Assembly: GCA_030684405.1 (NCBI GenBank)
Contig: JAUXYA010000015.1
Span: forward strand, 124,001 to 188,000
DNA: 64,000 bases
From: Burkholderiales bacterium
Lineage (GTDB): Bacteria; Pseudomonadota; Gammaproteobacteria; Burkholderiales; SG8-41
Direction: 5' to 3'
The notes beneath the pieces are model-generated. The model had not been told where the DNA came from and made no database searches. It saw only the letters and a program-made list of their open reading frames with translations. The position numbers and the translations under genes were made by a program. Positions within the stretch are counted from its first letter, which is position 1, and each line of letters starts with the position of its first letter. Shown here one piece after another: positions 16,368 through 24,229 of this stretch.

Positions 16368-17542
16368 TCGAATTCTTTCTCAAGCTGCGCCAGGGCGGCG
16401 TGCCGGCGTCGATCAAGGAATTTCTGCTACTGATAGCAGCGCTGGAGAAGCAGCTCGCCTTCGGCAGCGTCGATGAGTTCTACCACCTCGCGCGCACTTG
16501 CCTGGTGAAAGACGAGAAATTCTTCGACCGCTACGACCTGGTGTTTGCGGCGTACTTCAAGGGTGTCGCCGGTATCGACGCCGCAACTGCAGTGATTCCG
16601 GAGGAGTGGCTGCGCAAGCTGGTCGAGAAAAATCTCAGCGACGAGGAGAAGAAGCTGATCGATTCGCTGGGCGGCTGGGACAAGCTGATGGAGACGCTGA
16701 AAAAGCGCCTGGAAGAACAGAAGGGCCGTCACCAGGGCGGCAGCAAGTGGATCGGCACCGGCGGCACCAGTCCCTTCGGCGCTTATGGCTACAACCCGGA
16801 AGGCATCCGTATCGGCCAGCACGAGTCGCGCCACCGCCGCGCGGTGAAGGTCTGGGATCAACGCGAGTTCAAGAACCTCGATGACTCGGTGGAGCTGGGC
16901 ACGCGCAACATCAAGGTCGCGTTGCGCAAGCTGCGGAAATTTGCGCGTACCGGTGCACCTGAAGAGCTGGACATGGAGGACACCATCCGCTCGACCGCGA
17001 AGAACGCCGGCTGGCTGGACCTGAAGATGGTGCCGGAGCGGCACAACGCGGTGAAGGTATTGCTCTTCTTCGACATCGGTGGCTCGATGGACGACCACAT
17101 CCGCGTCTGCGAGCAGTTGTTTTCGGCGACGCGCACCGAGTTCAAGCATCTTGAATACTTCTACTTCCACAACTTCCTCTACGAGCGGGTATGGAAGGAC
17201 AACCGCCGCCGCGCCACCGAGAAGATGGCGACCTGGGACGTTCTGCACACCTATCCCCATGATTACAAAGTTATTTTCGTTGGTGATGCGACCATGAGCC
17301 CGTACGAGATCACCTATCCCGGCGGCAGCGTCGAACACAGCAACGAGGAGCCGGGGGCGCTCTGGCTGCAACGTGCGCTGTCCGTTTATCCGCAGGCGAT
17401 CTGGCTTAACCCGCAGCCTGAGGCGGTGTGGAACTACCACGAGTCGATCGCGATCACCCGCGAACTGATGGGTGGGCGCATGTTTCCGCTGACGCTGGAC
17501 GGCCTGGAGCGGGGCATGCGGCTGCTCAGCCGCACTCACTGA
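16361..17542 (+). CDS. VWA-domain protein (CoxE-like partner of MoxR)
   Basis: The product is 393 aa. The N-terminal half is helical and charged (LSDEEKKLIDSLGGWDKLMETL). The C-terminal half is a von Willebrand A domain with the MIDAS motif DIGGSM (Asp238), and the later VGDATMSPYEI supplies the further metal ligand. CoxE-type VWA proteins work with MoxR/CoxD ATPases in activating molybdenum hydroxylases or other metalloenzymes. Its ATG overlaps the stop of the NMT1 remnant. With moxR frameshifted, this protein may lack its ATPase. Confidence 0.85.
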   Translation: MLIEFFLKLRQGGVPASIKEFLLLIAALEKQLAFGSVDEFYHLARTCLVKDEKFFDRYDLVFAAYFKGVAGIDAATAVIPEEWLRKLVEKNLSDEEKKLIDSLGGWDKLMETLKKRLEEQKGRHQGGSKWIGTGGTSPFGAYGYNPEGIRIGQHESRHRRAVKVWDQREFKNLDDSVELGTRNIKVALRKLRKFARTGAPEELDMEDTIRSTAKNAGWLDLKMVPERHNAVKVLLFFDIGGSMDDHIRVCEQLFSATRTEFKHLEYFYFHNFLYERVWKDNRRRATEKMATWDVLHTYPHDYKVIFVGDATMSPYEITYPGGSVEHSNEEPGALWLQRALSVYPQAIWLNPQPEAVWNYHESIAITRELMGGRMFPLTLDGLERGMRLLSRTH

Positions 17543-17543
17543 A

Positions 17544-18008
17544 ATGGACATCGTCGAGGTTGCAGCGCCCGGCCCGGAACTGGCCGCGGTGCGCGATCTC
17601 TTTCTGGAGTACGCAGGATCACTCAACTTCAGTCTGTGCTTCCAGGATTTCGAAACCGAACTCGAAGGGCTGCCGGGCGCCTATGCGCTGCCGCAAGGCA
17701 CGCTGTTGCTGGCGTGGGCCGCCGGCGAAGCGGCAGGCTGCGTGGGGGTGCGGCCCTTCGCTCACGGGCGCTGTGAGATGAAACGGCTTTATGTGCGCGG
17801 GCTATACCGCAGTACCGGTCTGGGTCGGCAATTGGCGGAGCGCGCGATCGATTTTGCGCGCGGTGCCGGTTATCTCAGCATGGTGCTCGACACGCTGCCG
17901 CAGATGGAACAGGCGACGCGGCTTTATCGCGATCTGGGTTTCCTGCGCTGTGCGCCGTACTACGACAACCCGTTGATCGGCAGCAGCAGCCTTGAACTGC
18001 GGCTTTGA
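17544..18008 (+). CDS. GNAT N-acetyltransferase
   Basis: The product is 154 aa with the GNAT fold: beta4 CEMKRLYVRGLYRSTGLGRQLAERAIDFA carries the acetyl-CoA pyrophosphate loop (R-S-T-G-L-G-R), followed by AGYLSMVLDTLPQMEQATRLYRDLGF. It starts one base after the vwa stop and is therefore probably cotranscribed. The acceptor substrate is unknown; no motif indicates a specific one. Confidence 0.85.
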   Translation: MDIVEVAAPGPELAAVRDLFLEYAGSLNFSLCFQDFETELEGLPGAYALPQGTLLLAWAAGEAAGCVGVRPFAHGRCEMKRLYVRGLYRSTGLGRQLAERAIDFARGAGYLSMVLDTLPQMEQATRLYRDLGFLRCAPYYDNPLIGSSSLELRL

Positions 18009-18072
18009 CTCGGCGCAGATAGCGCGTGTCGATGAGCGCGACGTGAGGGCGAACGGTAAGCGGTGAGCGGCC

Positions 18073-18121
18073 TTACTGCTTACTGCTTACTGCTTACTGC
18101 TTACTGCTCACTACTCACTAC
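18073..18121. repeat. heptamer tandem repeat
   Basis: TTACTGC is repeated five times exactly (18073-18107), followed by two variant units TCACTAC (18108-18121). It lies between two convergent genes, the GNAT gene and the GspE/PilB-type gene. Copy number may vary between strains. No coding frame is affected. Confidence 0.9.
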
Positions 18122-18128
18122 CTCCCGC

Positions 18129-19943
18129 TCACCTCATCTTGCGCCGATCCCCTGTGGGAGGTGGCGCAACTTTCATGATTTCATCTATGGTGGTGAGGCC
18201 GGCAGCAATTTTCATCGCACCGCTGATGCGCAGCGGCTTCATGCCTTCCTTGACCGTTGCGTCGCGCAGTGCTTCGAGGTCGGTATTGGCGACCACGCAG
18301 TTTTTCAGCGGCGGCGTCATGATCATCATTTCGTAAATGCCGATGCGTCCCATGTAGCCGGTCATCCGGCATTCGAGGCAGCCCTTGTTGATATAGGTCT
18401 GGCCTTTCGGGTTGGCGGCTTTCCACGGCGCGACGATTTGCTCCCATGCCGCGTCGTCGTAATCGTGCTGCACCTTGCAGTGCGGGCACAGCGTGCGTAC
18501 CAGACGCTGCGCCAACACGCCGAGCAGCGTTGACTGCAGCAGGTAGGGTGGCACGCCGAGGTCGAGCAGCCGGGTCACCGCTGCCGGGGCATCGTTGGTA
18601 TGCAGCGTAGACAGCACAAGGTGGCCGGTCAGCGCTGCCTGGATCGCCATCTCGGCGGTTTCCAGGTCGCGGATCTCGCCGACCATGATGATGTCCGGAT
18701 CCTGGCGCATCAGCGTGCGGATGCCGGCGGCAAAGTCGACGCCGATTGCTGTCTGCACCTGCATCTGGTTGAAGCTGGGCTCGACCATCTCGATCGGGTC
18801 CTCAACGGTGCAGACGTTGACCTCGGGCGTGGCGAGTTGTTTCAGCGTGGAGTAGAGCGTCGTTGTCTTGCCCGAGCCGGTGGGGCCGGTAACGAGGATG
18901 ATGCCGTGCGGTTTGCCTGAAATCTGGTTCCACTTCTTTTGCTCTTCTTCCGAAAACCCGAGTTCCTTGTAGTCCTTGACCAGGTTTTCCGGATTGAAGA
19001 TGCGCATCACCAGCTTCTCGCCGAAGGCGGTGGGCATGGTCGAGAGCCGCAATTCGACTTCTCCGCCATCGGGCATCACGGTCTTCAGGCGCCCGTCCTG
19101 CGGCCGGCGTTTCTCGACCACGTCCATGCGCCCCAGCACCTTGATGCGTGAAGTCATCGCACCCATCACCGGCGTCGGGATCTGGTAGACCTGATGCAGC
19201 ACGCCGTCGATGCGGAAACGCACGCTGCCGGCTTCGCGCCTCGGCTCGAGGTGGATGTCGCTGGCGCGCTGCTCGAAGGCGTAATTGAACAGCCAGTCGC
19301 AGATGTGCACGACATGCTGGTCGTTGGCATCGAGCTGTCCGCTGCGGCCGAGCTGCACCAGTTGCTCGAAATTGGCGATGCTGCTGGCTGCGCCGCCTTT
19401 TTCCTTGTCCTTGTCGGAAGCGCCCTGTACCGAGCGTGCGAGGTTGTAGAACTCGACGATGTAGCCCTGGATATCGATCGGGTTTGCCAGTACGCGCTTG
19501 ATGTCGAGCCGCAGCACCTGCTTGAGGGAGGCTTCCCAGCCACGCACCCAGGGTTCGGAGGTGGCGATGGTGGCCTCGCGGGTGTCCACGCTGATCGGCA
19601 GGATGCGGTAGCGCTCGGCATAGGCGTTCGACATCACCTTGGTCACCGCAGTGAAGTCGATCTTGAAGGGGTCGATGTGCAGGTAGGGCAGGCCGCATTT
19701 TTCGGCCAGCCACTGGGTCAGTGCTTCGACGGTGAGCAGCTTGCGCGGATTGCGCGGGTCCTTCCATTTCTGGTCGGCGATCACCACCAGCGGGTGGACG
19801 TCGGTACGGCTGAAGCGGCGGTTGGCGACCAGTTTTTCCGCTTCGTCTTTCAGCACGAGTCCGTCGGCGATGAGATCGCTGATGACCTGGGCCAGGGTCA
19901 GGGGGCGGTCAGTTTGCGGTTGCTGGACAGTGGCGCTGGGCAT
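18129..19943 (-). CDS. GspE/PilB-type secretion or pilus assembly ATPase
   Basis: The product is 604 aa. An N-terminal MshEN-like domain (about 20-170) precedes the ATPase: ASDIHLEPR (Asp box), GRLKTVMPDGGEVELRLST, Walker A GPTGSGKTTT, Walker B-like DPDIIMVGEIRD (Glu), and the His box LVLSTLHTND. A zinc-binding pair of CxxC motifs (CPHC, CLEC) follows. It powers pilus extension or type II secretion. No platform protein or secretin gene adjoins it, so it is an orphan copy that could serve the pilin at 2499-3020. Its promoter leaves almost no 5' leader. Confidence 0.9.
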   Translation of the reverse strand: MPSATVQQPQTDRPLTLAQVISDLIADGLVLKDEAEKLVANRRFSRTDVHPLVVIADQKWKDPRNPRKLLTVEALTQWLAEKCGLPYLHIDPFKIDFTAVTKVMSNAYAERYRILPISVDTREATIATSEPWVRGWEASLKQVLRLDIKRVLANPIDIQGYIVEFYNLARSVQGASDKDKEKGGAASSIANFEQLVQLGRSGQLDANDQHVVHICDWLFNYAFEQRASDIHLEPRREAGSVRFRIDGVLHQVYQIPTPVMGAMTSRIKVLGRMDVVEKRRPQDGRLKTVMPDGGEVELRLSTMPTAFGEKLVMRIFNPENLVKDYKELGFSEEEQKKWNQISGKPHGIILVTGPTGSGKTTTLYSTLKQLATPEVNVCTVEDPIEMVEPSFNQMQVQTAIGVDFAAGIRTLMRQDPDIIMVGEIRDLETAEMAIQAALTGHLVLSTLHTNDAPAAVTRLLDLGVPPYLLQSTLLGVLAQRLVRTLCPHCKVQHDYDDAAWEQIVAPWKAANPKGQTYINKGCLECRMTGYMGRIGIYEMMIMTPPLKNCVVANTDLEALRDATVKEGMKPLRISGAMKIAAGLTTIDEIMKVAPPPTGDRRKMR

Positions 19944-19951
19944 GGGGGCCC

Positions 19952-19980
19952 AATATACGCAGGTCTTCTTTGTGATTCAA
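19952..19980 (-). promoter_or_regulatory. sigma-70 type promoter of the GspE/PilB-like gene
   Basis: On the minus strand TTGAAT (19980-19975) and TATATT (19957-19952) are separated by exactly 17 bases. The -10 ends 8 bases before the ATG at 19943, so the transcript would start within a few bases of the start codon. Confidence 0.55.
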
Positions 19981-19994
19981 TGATTTAGCGGGGA

Positions 19995-20843
19995 TCAGAA
20001 GGTCGCTGTTCCGCGCATCGCATAGCAGCCGGCGGCGTTGGCCGTCCACAGTTCCGCGGTGTTGCCGTCGGCCGCGGGCTGTCCGTTCACCGTGAAGGTT
20101 TCCTGGTGGAAGACCGGGTGAGTGGCGCGGTAGTCGAGGCGACGTACCGGGCGCGGATCGTGGCGGCGGCACAGATCCAGCAGCAGCGTAGTCTGCAGCG
20201 GACCGTGGACGATCAGGCCGGGATAACCCTCGACGTCACGGCAGTAGTCGATGTCGTAATGGATGCGGTGGGCGTTGAAAATCAGCGCCGAGTAGCGGAA
20301 CAGCACGGCCTCGTTGGTCTGCAGTTCGCGCCGCCAGGCGGCGGTCTGCGGCGCGGGTTTGCCGGCCGGCGGCTTGTCGCCGGGCCTGGCCGCTTCGCGG
20401 TAGACGATGTCGTGTTCTTCGACGATGGCCGCCGCGTCGTTGGCGCTGACCGTGTGGCTTACTGTCACGAACACCAGCTGGCCGCTGCTGCCGGATTTGG
20501 CATCGACCGAAATGATTTCTGATTCGCGGCGTATCGCATCGCCGATGCGCACCGGCGCGCGAAAATCGATGCGGCCGCCGGCCCACATCCGCCGCGGCAG
20601 CGCCACCGGCGGCAGGAAGCCACCGCGTTTCGGGTGGCCGTCATGGCCGAGTTCGGCATTGGGCGCAGTCTCAAGAAAATAAAGCCAGTGCGCGCTTAGC
20701 GGGATCGCGTCGCCGGTCATGGGCGGCGGGTCCTTGCGATCCAGCGTTGCCGCCAGCGCCGCTACCGGGAAGGCGGTGGCGATGTCGTCGTGGGTTTCCT
20801 TTTTGCCGATCCAGGTGCGCAGGTGATTCAGGTCAATTTCCAT
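19995..20843 (-). CDS. MaoC-like dehydratase, mesaconyl-C4-CoA hydratase type
   Basis: The product is 282 aa. It has a double hot-dog layout: an N-terminal FAS1-like dehydratase domain (about 10-155; RMWAGGRIDFRAPVRIGDAIRRES) and a C-terminal hot-dog with FRYSALIFNAHRIHYDIDYCR and GLIVHGPLQTTLLLD, carrying the catalytic Asn-x-His-x-Ile-His-Tyr segment. This pattern matches HTD2/mesaconyl-C4-CoA hydratase-like proteins, which add or remove water on CoA thioesters. The start ATG lies 19 bases after the prpD-like stop, and those bases are almost entirely copy 3 of the AT-rich motif. There is no Shine-Dalgarno sequence. Confidence 0.85.
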   Translation of the reverse strand: MEIDLNHLRTWIGKKETHDDIATAFPVAALAATLDRKDPPPMTGDAIPLSAHWLYFLETAPNAELGHDGHPKRGGFLPPVALPRRMWAGGRIDFRAPVRIGDAIRRESEIISVDAKSGSSGQLVFVTVSHTVSANDAAAIVEEHDIVYREAARPGDKPPAGKPAPQTAAWRRELQTNEAVLFRYSALIFNAHRIHYDIDYCRDVEGYPGLIVHGPLQTTLLLDLCRRHDPRPVRRLDYRATHPVFHQETFTVNGQPAADGNTAELWTANAAGCYAMRGTATF

Positions 20844-20859
20844 AAGTATTTGATTTAAT
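20842..20859 (+). repeat. AT-rich dispersed motif, copy 3
   Basis: ATAAGTATTTGATTTAAT is on the plus strand while both flanking genes are on the minus strand, so this copy is inverted relative to most others. It overlaps the start codon of the MaoC-like gene and fills the gap to the MmgE/PrpD gene. Confidence 0.65.
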
Positions 20860-20862
20860 TAA

Positions 20863-22293
20863 CTATTTTAATGTCAGGGTGCGGGCGAGGTCGCGCGCAC
20901 TGTGCCGCTCCATGTCGAGCACGGCATCACGGATGCGTTCGGCCTGCGGCTTCGAGATTACCAGCGTGGCATTGTCGAAGAACTTTTCACTGATGTCTTC
21001 CGCCGACAGAGCGCGTTCTCCGGCACCGCGGTTGATTTTTTCCATGTGCACGAATTCGCGACCGTCCTTGGTGGTCACTACCACGCCGCCGGAGAAATAT
21101 TTCGGGAATGCCGAGTCGGGATCGGCTTCGTGGTGAACCTTCTGTGCCAGCGCGAGGATCTGCGGATCGTTGAGTGCCTCGTTTTCCAGTTCTGCAAAGC
21201 CGAAGCGGCCGCGCACGAAACAGGCGGCAAGCACGAACTGCACGCTGAACTTGGCCATGTAGTCCGATGTCGGACGGCGGCGCATCTCCGCCGGCTCGGC
21301 GATGGAATGGAAGGTCCCGGGATGCAGCAACGCACGCACCTTGACGATGTCTTCAGGCCGAATGTCGTGTTTGCGGCGGATCGCCAGCGCGGCGTCGGCG
21401 CAGGCATGGAGGAAGTGACAGATGGGAAACGGCTTGATCGCGACTTCCTCCAACAGCCACTCATCGCCGAGGCGCCGCGTCATCGCATCCATGTCGACCT
21501 CGTTGAAACGCGTGCCGGTATGCGAACGGAAAATGCCGTCAACGCCCTCGTAGACTTTTCGGGTGCCGACAAAGCCGCCGCTGGCCAGCGCCGCCGCGGT
21601 AATGCCGCCGACACCTGCCCAGGCCGGATGCAGGCGCTTGTTCCACGCGCCGTCGGCGCGGTGCTCGGCGATTGCCGAGGCGGTGCTGCCGGCGAAGCCC
21701 TGCGCGTATTGCAGCCGCTGCGGGCTGAGCTTGAAGAGCTTTCCGGCGGCGACCGCGCAACCGAAATGGCCGGCGATGCCGGTGGTGTGGAAACCCTGGG
21801 GGAGCATCGCGCCCCTGGCTGCGACGCCGAGCCGCGTTGCGATTTCAACGCCGAGGATATAGGCCAGCAGCAGATCGGCGCCGGATGCGTCGCGCTGTTC
21901 GGCAAGGCCCAGCGTGCAGGGGAAGGCGCTGGCGGTCGGATGCACGATGGCGCCGGGATGGGTGTCGTCATAGTCGAGGCCGTGGGCGAGTATGCCGTTC
22001 ATCAGCACCGCGTCGCGCATCGGCAGCCGGACGTTCATGCCGATCACGCTGTTGTTGCCGGACTCGCCGAGGTTGCTGATGCCGGCCAGCGCATGCTGGG
22101 CGAAATCGAAGCGGGTCGCAGCAAGCGCGGTGCCGCAGACGTCGAGCACATGCAGTCTGGCATTGTCGCGGACGCGCTGCGGCACGTCCTCCGGTGTCAG
22201 GTTTGCAGCGAAAGCGGCAATCTGCTGTGAGATCGATGGCACTTCTGACGGTGCCAGATCCGCGGTTTTGGCAACGGCGTTCGGTTCAGACAT
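20863..22293 (-). CDS. MmgE/PrpD family protein
   Basis: The product is 476 aa, the family length. It shows the typical order LHVLDVCGTALAA, MRDAVLMNGILAHGLDYDDTHPGAIVHPTA, YILGVEIATRLGVA, GFHTTGIAGHFGCAVAAGKL and KPFPICHFLHACADAAL. Characterised relatives are 2-methylcitrate dehydratase, cis-aconitate decarboxylase and iminodisuccinate epimerase; which reaction applies here is unclear. With the downstream CoA hydratase-like gene it may form a two-gene catabolic operon. AGGAGG precedes the ATG. Confidence 0.9.
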   Translation of the reverse strand: MSEPNAVAKTADLAPSEVPSISQQIAAFAANLTPEDVPQRVRDNARLHVLDVCGTALAATRFDFAQHALAGISNLGESGNNSVIGMNVRLPMRDAVLMNGILAHGLDYDDTHPGAIVHPTASAFPCTLGLAEQRDASGADLLLAYILGVEIATRLGVAARGAMLPQGFHTTGIAGHFGCAVAAGKLFKLSPQRLQYAQGFAGSTASAIAEHRADGAWNKRLHPAWAGVGGITAAALASGGFVGTRKVYEGVDGIFRSHTGTRFNEVDMDAMTRRLGDEWLLEEVAIKPFPICHFLHACADAALAIRRKHDIRPEDIVKVRALLHPGTFHSIAEPAEMRRRPTSDYMAKFSVQFVLAACFVRGRFGFAELENEALNDPQILALAQKVHHEADPDSAFPKYFSGGVVVTTKDGREFVHMEKINRGAGERALSAEDISEKFFDNATLVISKPQAERIRDAVLDMERHSARDLARTLTLK

Positions 22294-22359
22294 TTGTTTT
22301 TTCCTCCTGATGACTGGCGGCGAGTCCCACTTTAGCAGCCTGGCCGGTCTTGCGGCAGT

Positions 22360-23241
22360 TCATTGCTGCGACAACATCGCCAGTGCTTCCGCGCTGCCGA
22401 TCATGCGTCGCGCGCTGTGCCCGACTCCCGGCACCTCGACCAGCCGCCAGTGGAAGGGCCAGCCACGCTGCTGCGCAAGCTGCTGTGCGGCACGGAAGGC
22501 ATTGCGGCCGCGATCGAGGCGGTTGGCGCCCTGGCGTTCGGCTTCCTCGCGCAGGTTGAGGTTGTCGTCGCGGCGGACGTCGGCGCTGCCGAGCAGCACG
22601 ATCACCGGCTGCGCGAGGTAGCGGCGCAGGGCGGCATCCTCGGCCATCGTCGCGGGCAGGCCGCCGAAACCGTACGGAAAGCGGACATCGCGCGAAGGCC
22701 ACAGCCAGGTCGAGGGATTCGCAATGATGATGTGCCGCGCTTGTTGCGGCATGAATGCGGCGAAGCGCGACAGGGCCTGCCCGCCCGCAGAGTGCCCGAT
22801 CAGTGAATAGGGCAGATCGGGGCGGCCTTCCGCAAGGCGCACCGCATCGATGATCGCGAGAAATAGCTGGCCGGTCCATTGTGCGGGCGGCTCGACCGCA
22901 AATTCGCCATCGGCGCGCTGGTTGCGGACCATGCCGCCGGTCTGGTAGCGCCAGGTGCGGAAGCGTTCGCGGTCGAACAGCGGCGCCACGATCAGCCAGC
23001 CCTGGGCATCGGCTGCCGCTATCGCATAGTCGCGATAGCCGGGAGCGTTCCGGCCCAGGCCATGCAGCACCATCAGGATCGGGCCGCCAGCGTAGCGGGC
23101 CGGCTTGTAGGCATGAACCTCGATGTCTTCGCCGGCAACGTTGACTGTGCGCTGGCTGCGACCTTCGGGAAAGGGTTCGGCGCGCAGCGCAGTGATGCCG
23201 CACAGTGCAAAGGCCAGAAGCAGTGGCGCGAGTCGGATCAC
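22360..23241 (-). CDS. exported alpha/beta-hydrolase
   Basis: The product is 293 aa with a signal peptide (MIRLAPLLLAFALCGITALRA). The alpha/beta-hydrolase fold has the oxyanion segment LMVLHGLGRN and the nucleophile elbow GHSAGG (Ser151). A likely catalytic His is in VPGVGHSARR (His275), and LLGSADVRRDD probably supplies the Asp. It resembles esterase or polyhydroxyalkanoate-depolymerase-like hydrolases. It starts 3 bases after the TauD-type gene, indicating cotranscription. Confidence 0.82.
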   Translation of the reverse strand: MIRLAPLLLAFALCGITALRAEPFPEGRSQRTVNVAGEDIEVHAYKPARYAGGPILMVLHGLGRNAPGYRDYAIAAADAQGWLIVAPLFDRERFRTWRYQTGGMVRNQRADGEFAVEPPAQWTGQLFLAIIDAVRLAEGRPDLPYSLIGHSAGGQALSRFAAFMPQQARHIIIANPSTWLWPSRDVRFPYGFGGLPATMAEDAALRRYLAQPVIVLLGSADVRRDDNLNLREEAERQGANRLDRGRNAFRAAQQLAQQRGWPFHWRLVEVPGVGHSARRMIGSAEALAMLSQQ

Positions 23242-23244
23242 GAA

Positions 23245-24108
23245 TCAGAAGGGTGCGGTGCCAGACAGCGTCGTGCGTTCCATGCGCCGCCGCTGCGGCA
23301 GCGCGTAATCGAATGCCGCACGATGCTGGGTCGAAGCGTTGTCCCAGATCAGGAAGTCGCCGGTCTGCCACTGATGACGGTAGACGAATTCAGGGCGGGA
23401 TGCGTGTTCGAACAGCAAATCGAGGAGCGCTTCGGATTCCCCGGCCGGCAGGCCGGCAATGCTATCGGTGTAGCCTTCGTTGACGAAGAGACAGGGCTTC
23501 TTCGTGTACGGATGCGTGCGCCTGATCGGGTGTTCGACGTCCGGCGTGCGCGCTTTCTGCGCTTCGGTCAGCGGCGGCCGCGGGCCGCTGTTGCGGTCGC
23601 GGTAGTAGCCCTTGGCATAGGAGGTCACCGCGCGGCGGTCCGTGACCTGGCGCCGGATGTCCTCCGGCAACGCCTTCCAGGCGGCGGTCATGCTGGCAAA
23701 CAGTGTGCCGCCCAGCGGTTTGCCGCTGTCGTCATGCGGCACCTCGTGCGCGTAGAACAGCGAACCGCGGCTGGGCACCGCCATGTAGGCAAGGTCGGAA
23801 TGCCAGAACAGCCCGGCATCCTGGGTGCCGATCGGTTTGCCGTTCTCGATGATGTTGGAGACCACGAAGATCTCGGGGTAGCCCGGCTTGCAGCAGTCCT
23901 TGCGCAGGTGCAGTTCGAGTTCGCCGAAGCGGCGACTGAAGGCGATATGTTGTTCCGGTGTGAGCTTCTGGCCGCGGAAAAAGATCACCTCGTACTGGTG
24001 CAGCGCATCTTCGATGGCCCTGAAGGTGGTGTCGTCGACCGGCTGAGACAGGTCGATGCCGCGGATTTCAGCGCCCAGTGCAGCGCCAGTGGGAAGGATG
24101 TCGAGCAT
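23245..24108 (-). CDS. TauD/TfdA-type Fe(II)/2-oxoglutarate dioxygenase
   Basis: The product is 287 aa. The facial triad is visible: His and Asp in FWHSDLAYM and the distal His in WDNASTQHRA, followed by the 2-oxoglutarate-binding arginines in PQRRRMERTT. Such enzymes hydroxylate alpha-ketoglutarate-dependent substrates such as taurine or phenoxyacetates; the true substrate is unknown. ATG 24106-24108 is chosen because GGAGG lies 10 bases upstream and MLDILPTGAALGAEIRGIDL is a normal family start. It is divergent from the adenylate cyclase gene. Confidence 0.9.
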   Translation of the reverse strand: MLDILPTGAALGAEIRGIDLSQPVDDTTFRAIEDALHQYEVIFFRGQKLTPEQHIAFSRRFGELELHLRKDCCKPGYPEIFVVSNIIENGKPIGTQDAGLFWHSDLAYMAVPSRGSLFYAHEVPHDDSGKPLGGTLFASMTAAWKALPEDIRRQVTDRRAVTSYAKGYYRDRNSGPRPPLTEAQKARTPDVEHPIRRTHPYTKKPCLFVNEGYTDSIAGLPAGESEALLDLLFEHASRPEFVYRHQWQTGDFLIWDNASTQHRAAFDYALPQRRRMERTTLSGTAPF

Positions 24109-24229
24109 CTCGGGTGTTCCTCCGACAAGGTCTGTGACGGCTTTATACTCCGGGCGAAGAACCACTGCCAGCGCCATTCCGCGATGTGGCGAGCATGCTG
24201 GGCGGGCGGTGCAAGGGGAAGGGCAGGCA

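Noticed and set aside
18009-18128. Heptamer repeat region considered as an attachment site or mobile-element end
   Set aside because: No integrase, transposase or matching second repeat is present nearby.
22879-24055. Plus-strand open frame running into the adenylate cyclase frame
   Set aside because: It is antisense to the hydrolase and dioxygenase genes; the cyclase proper begins at ATG 24230 with a membrane helix.
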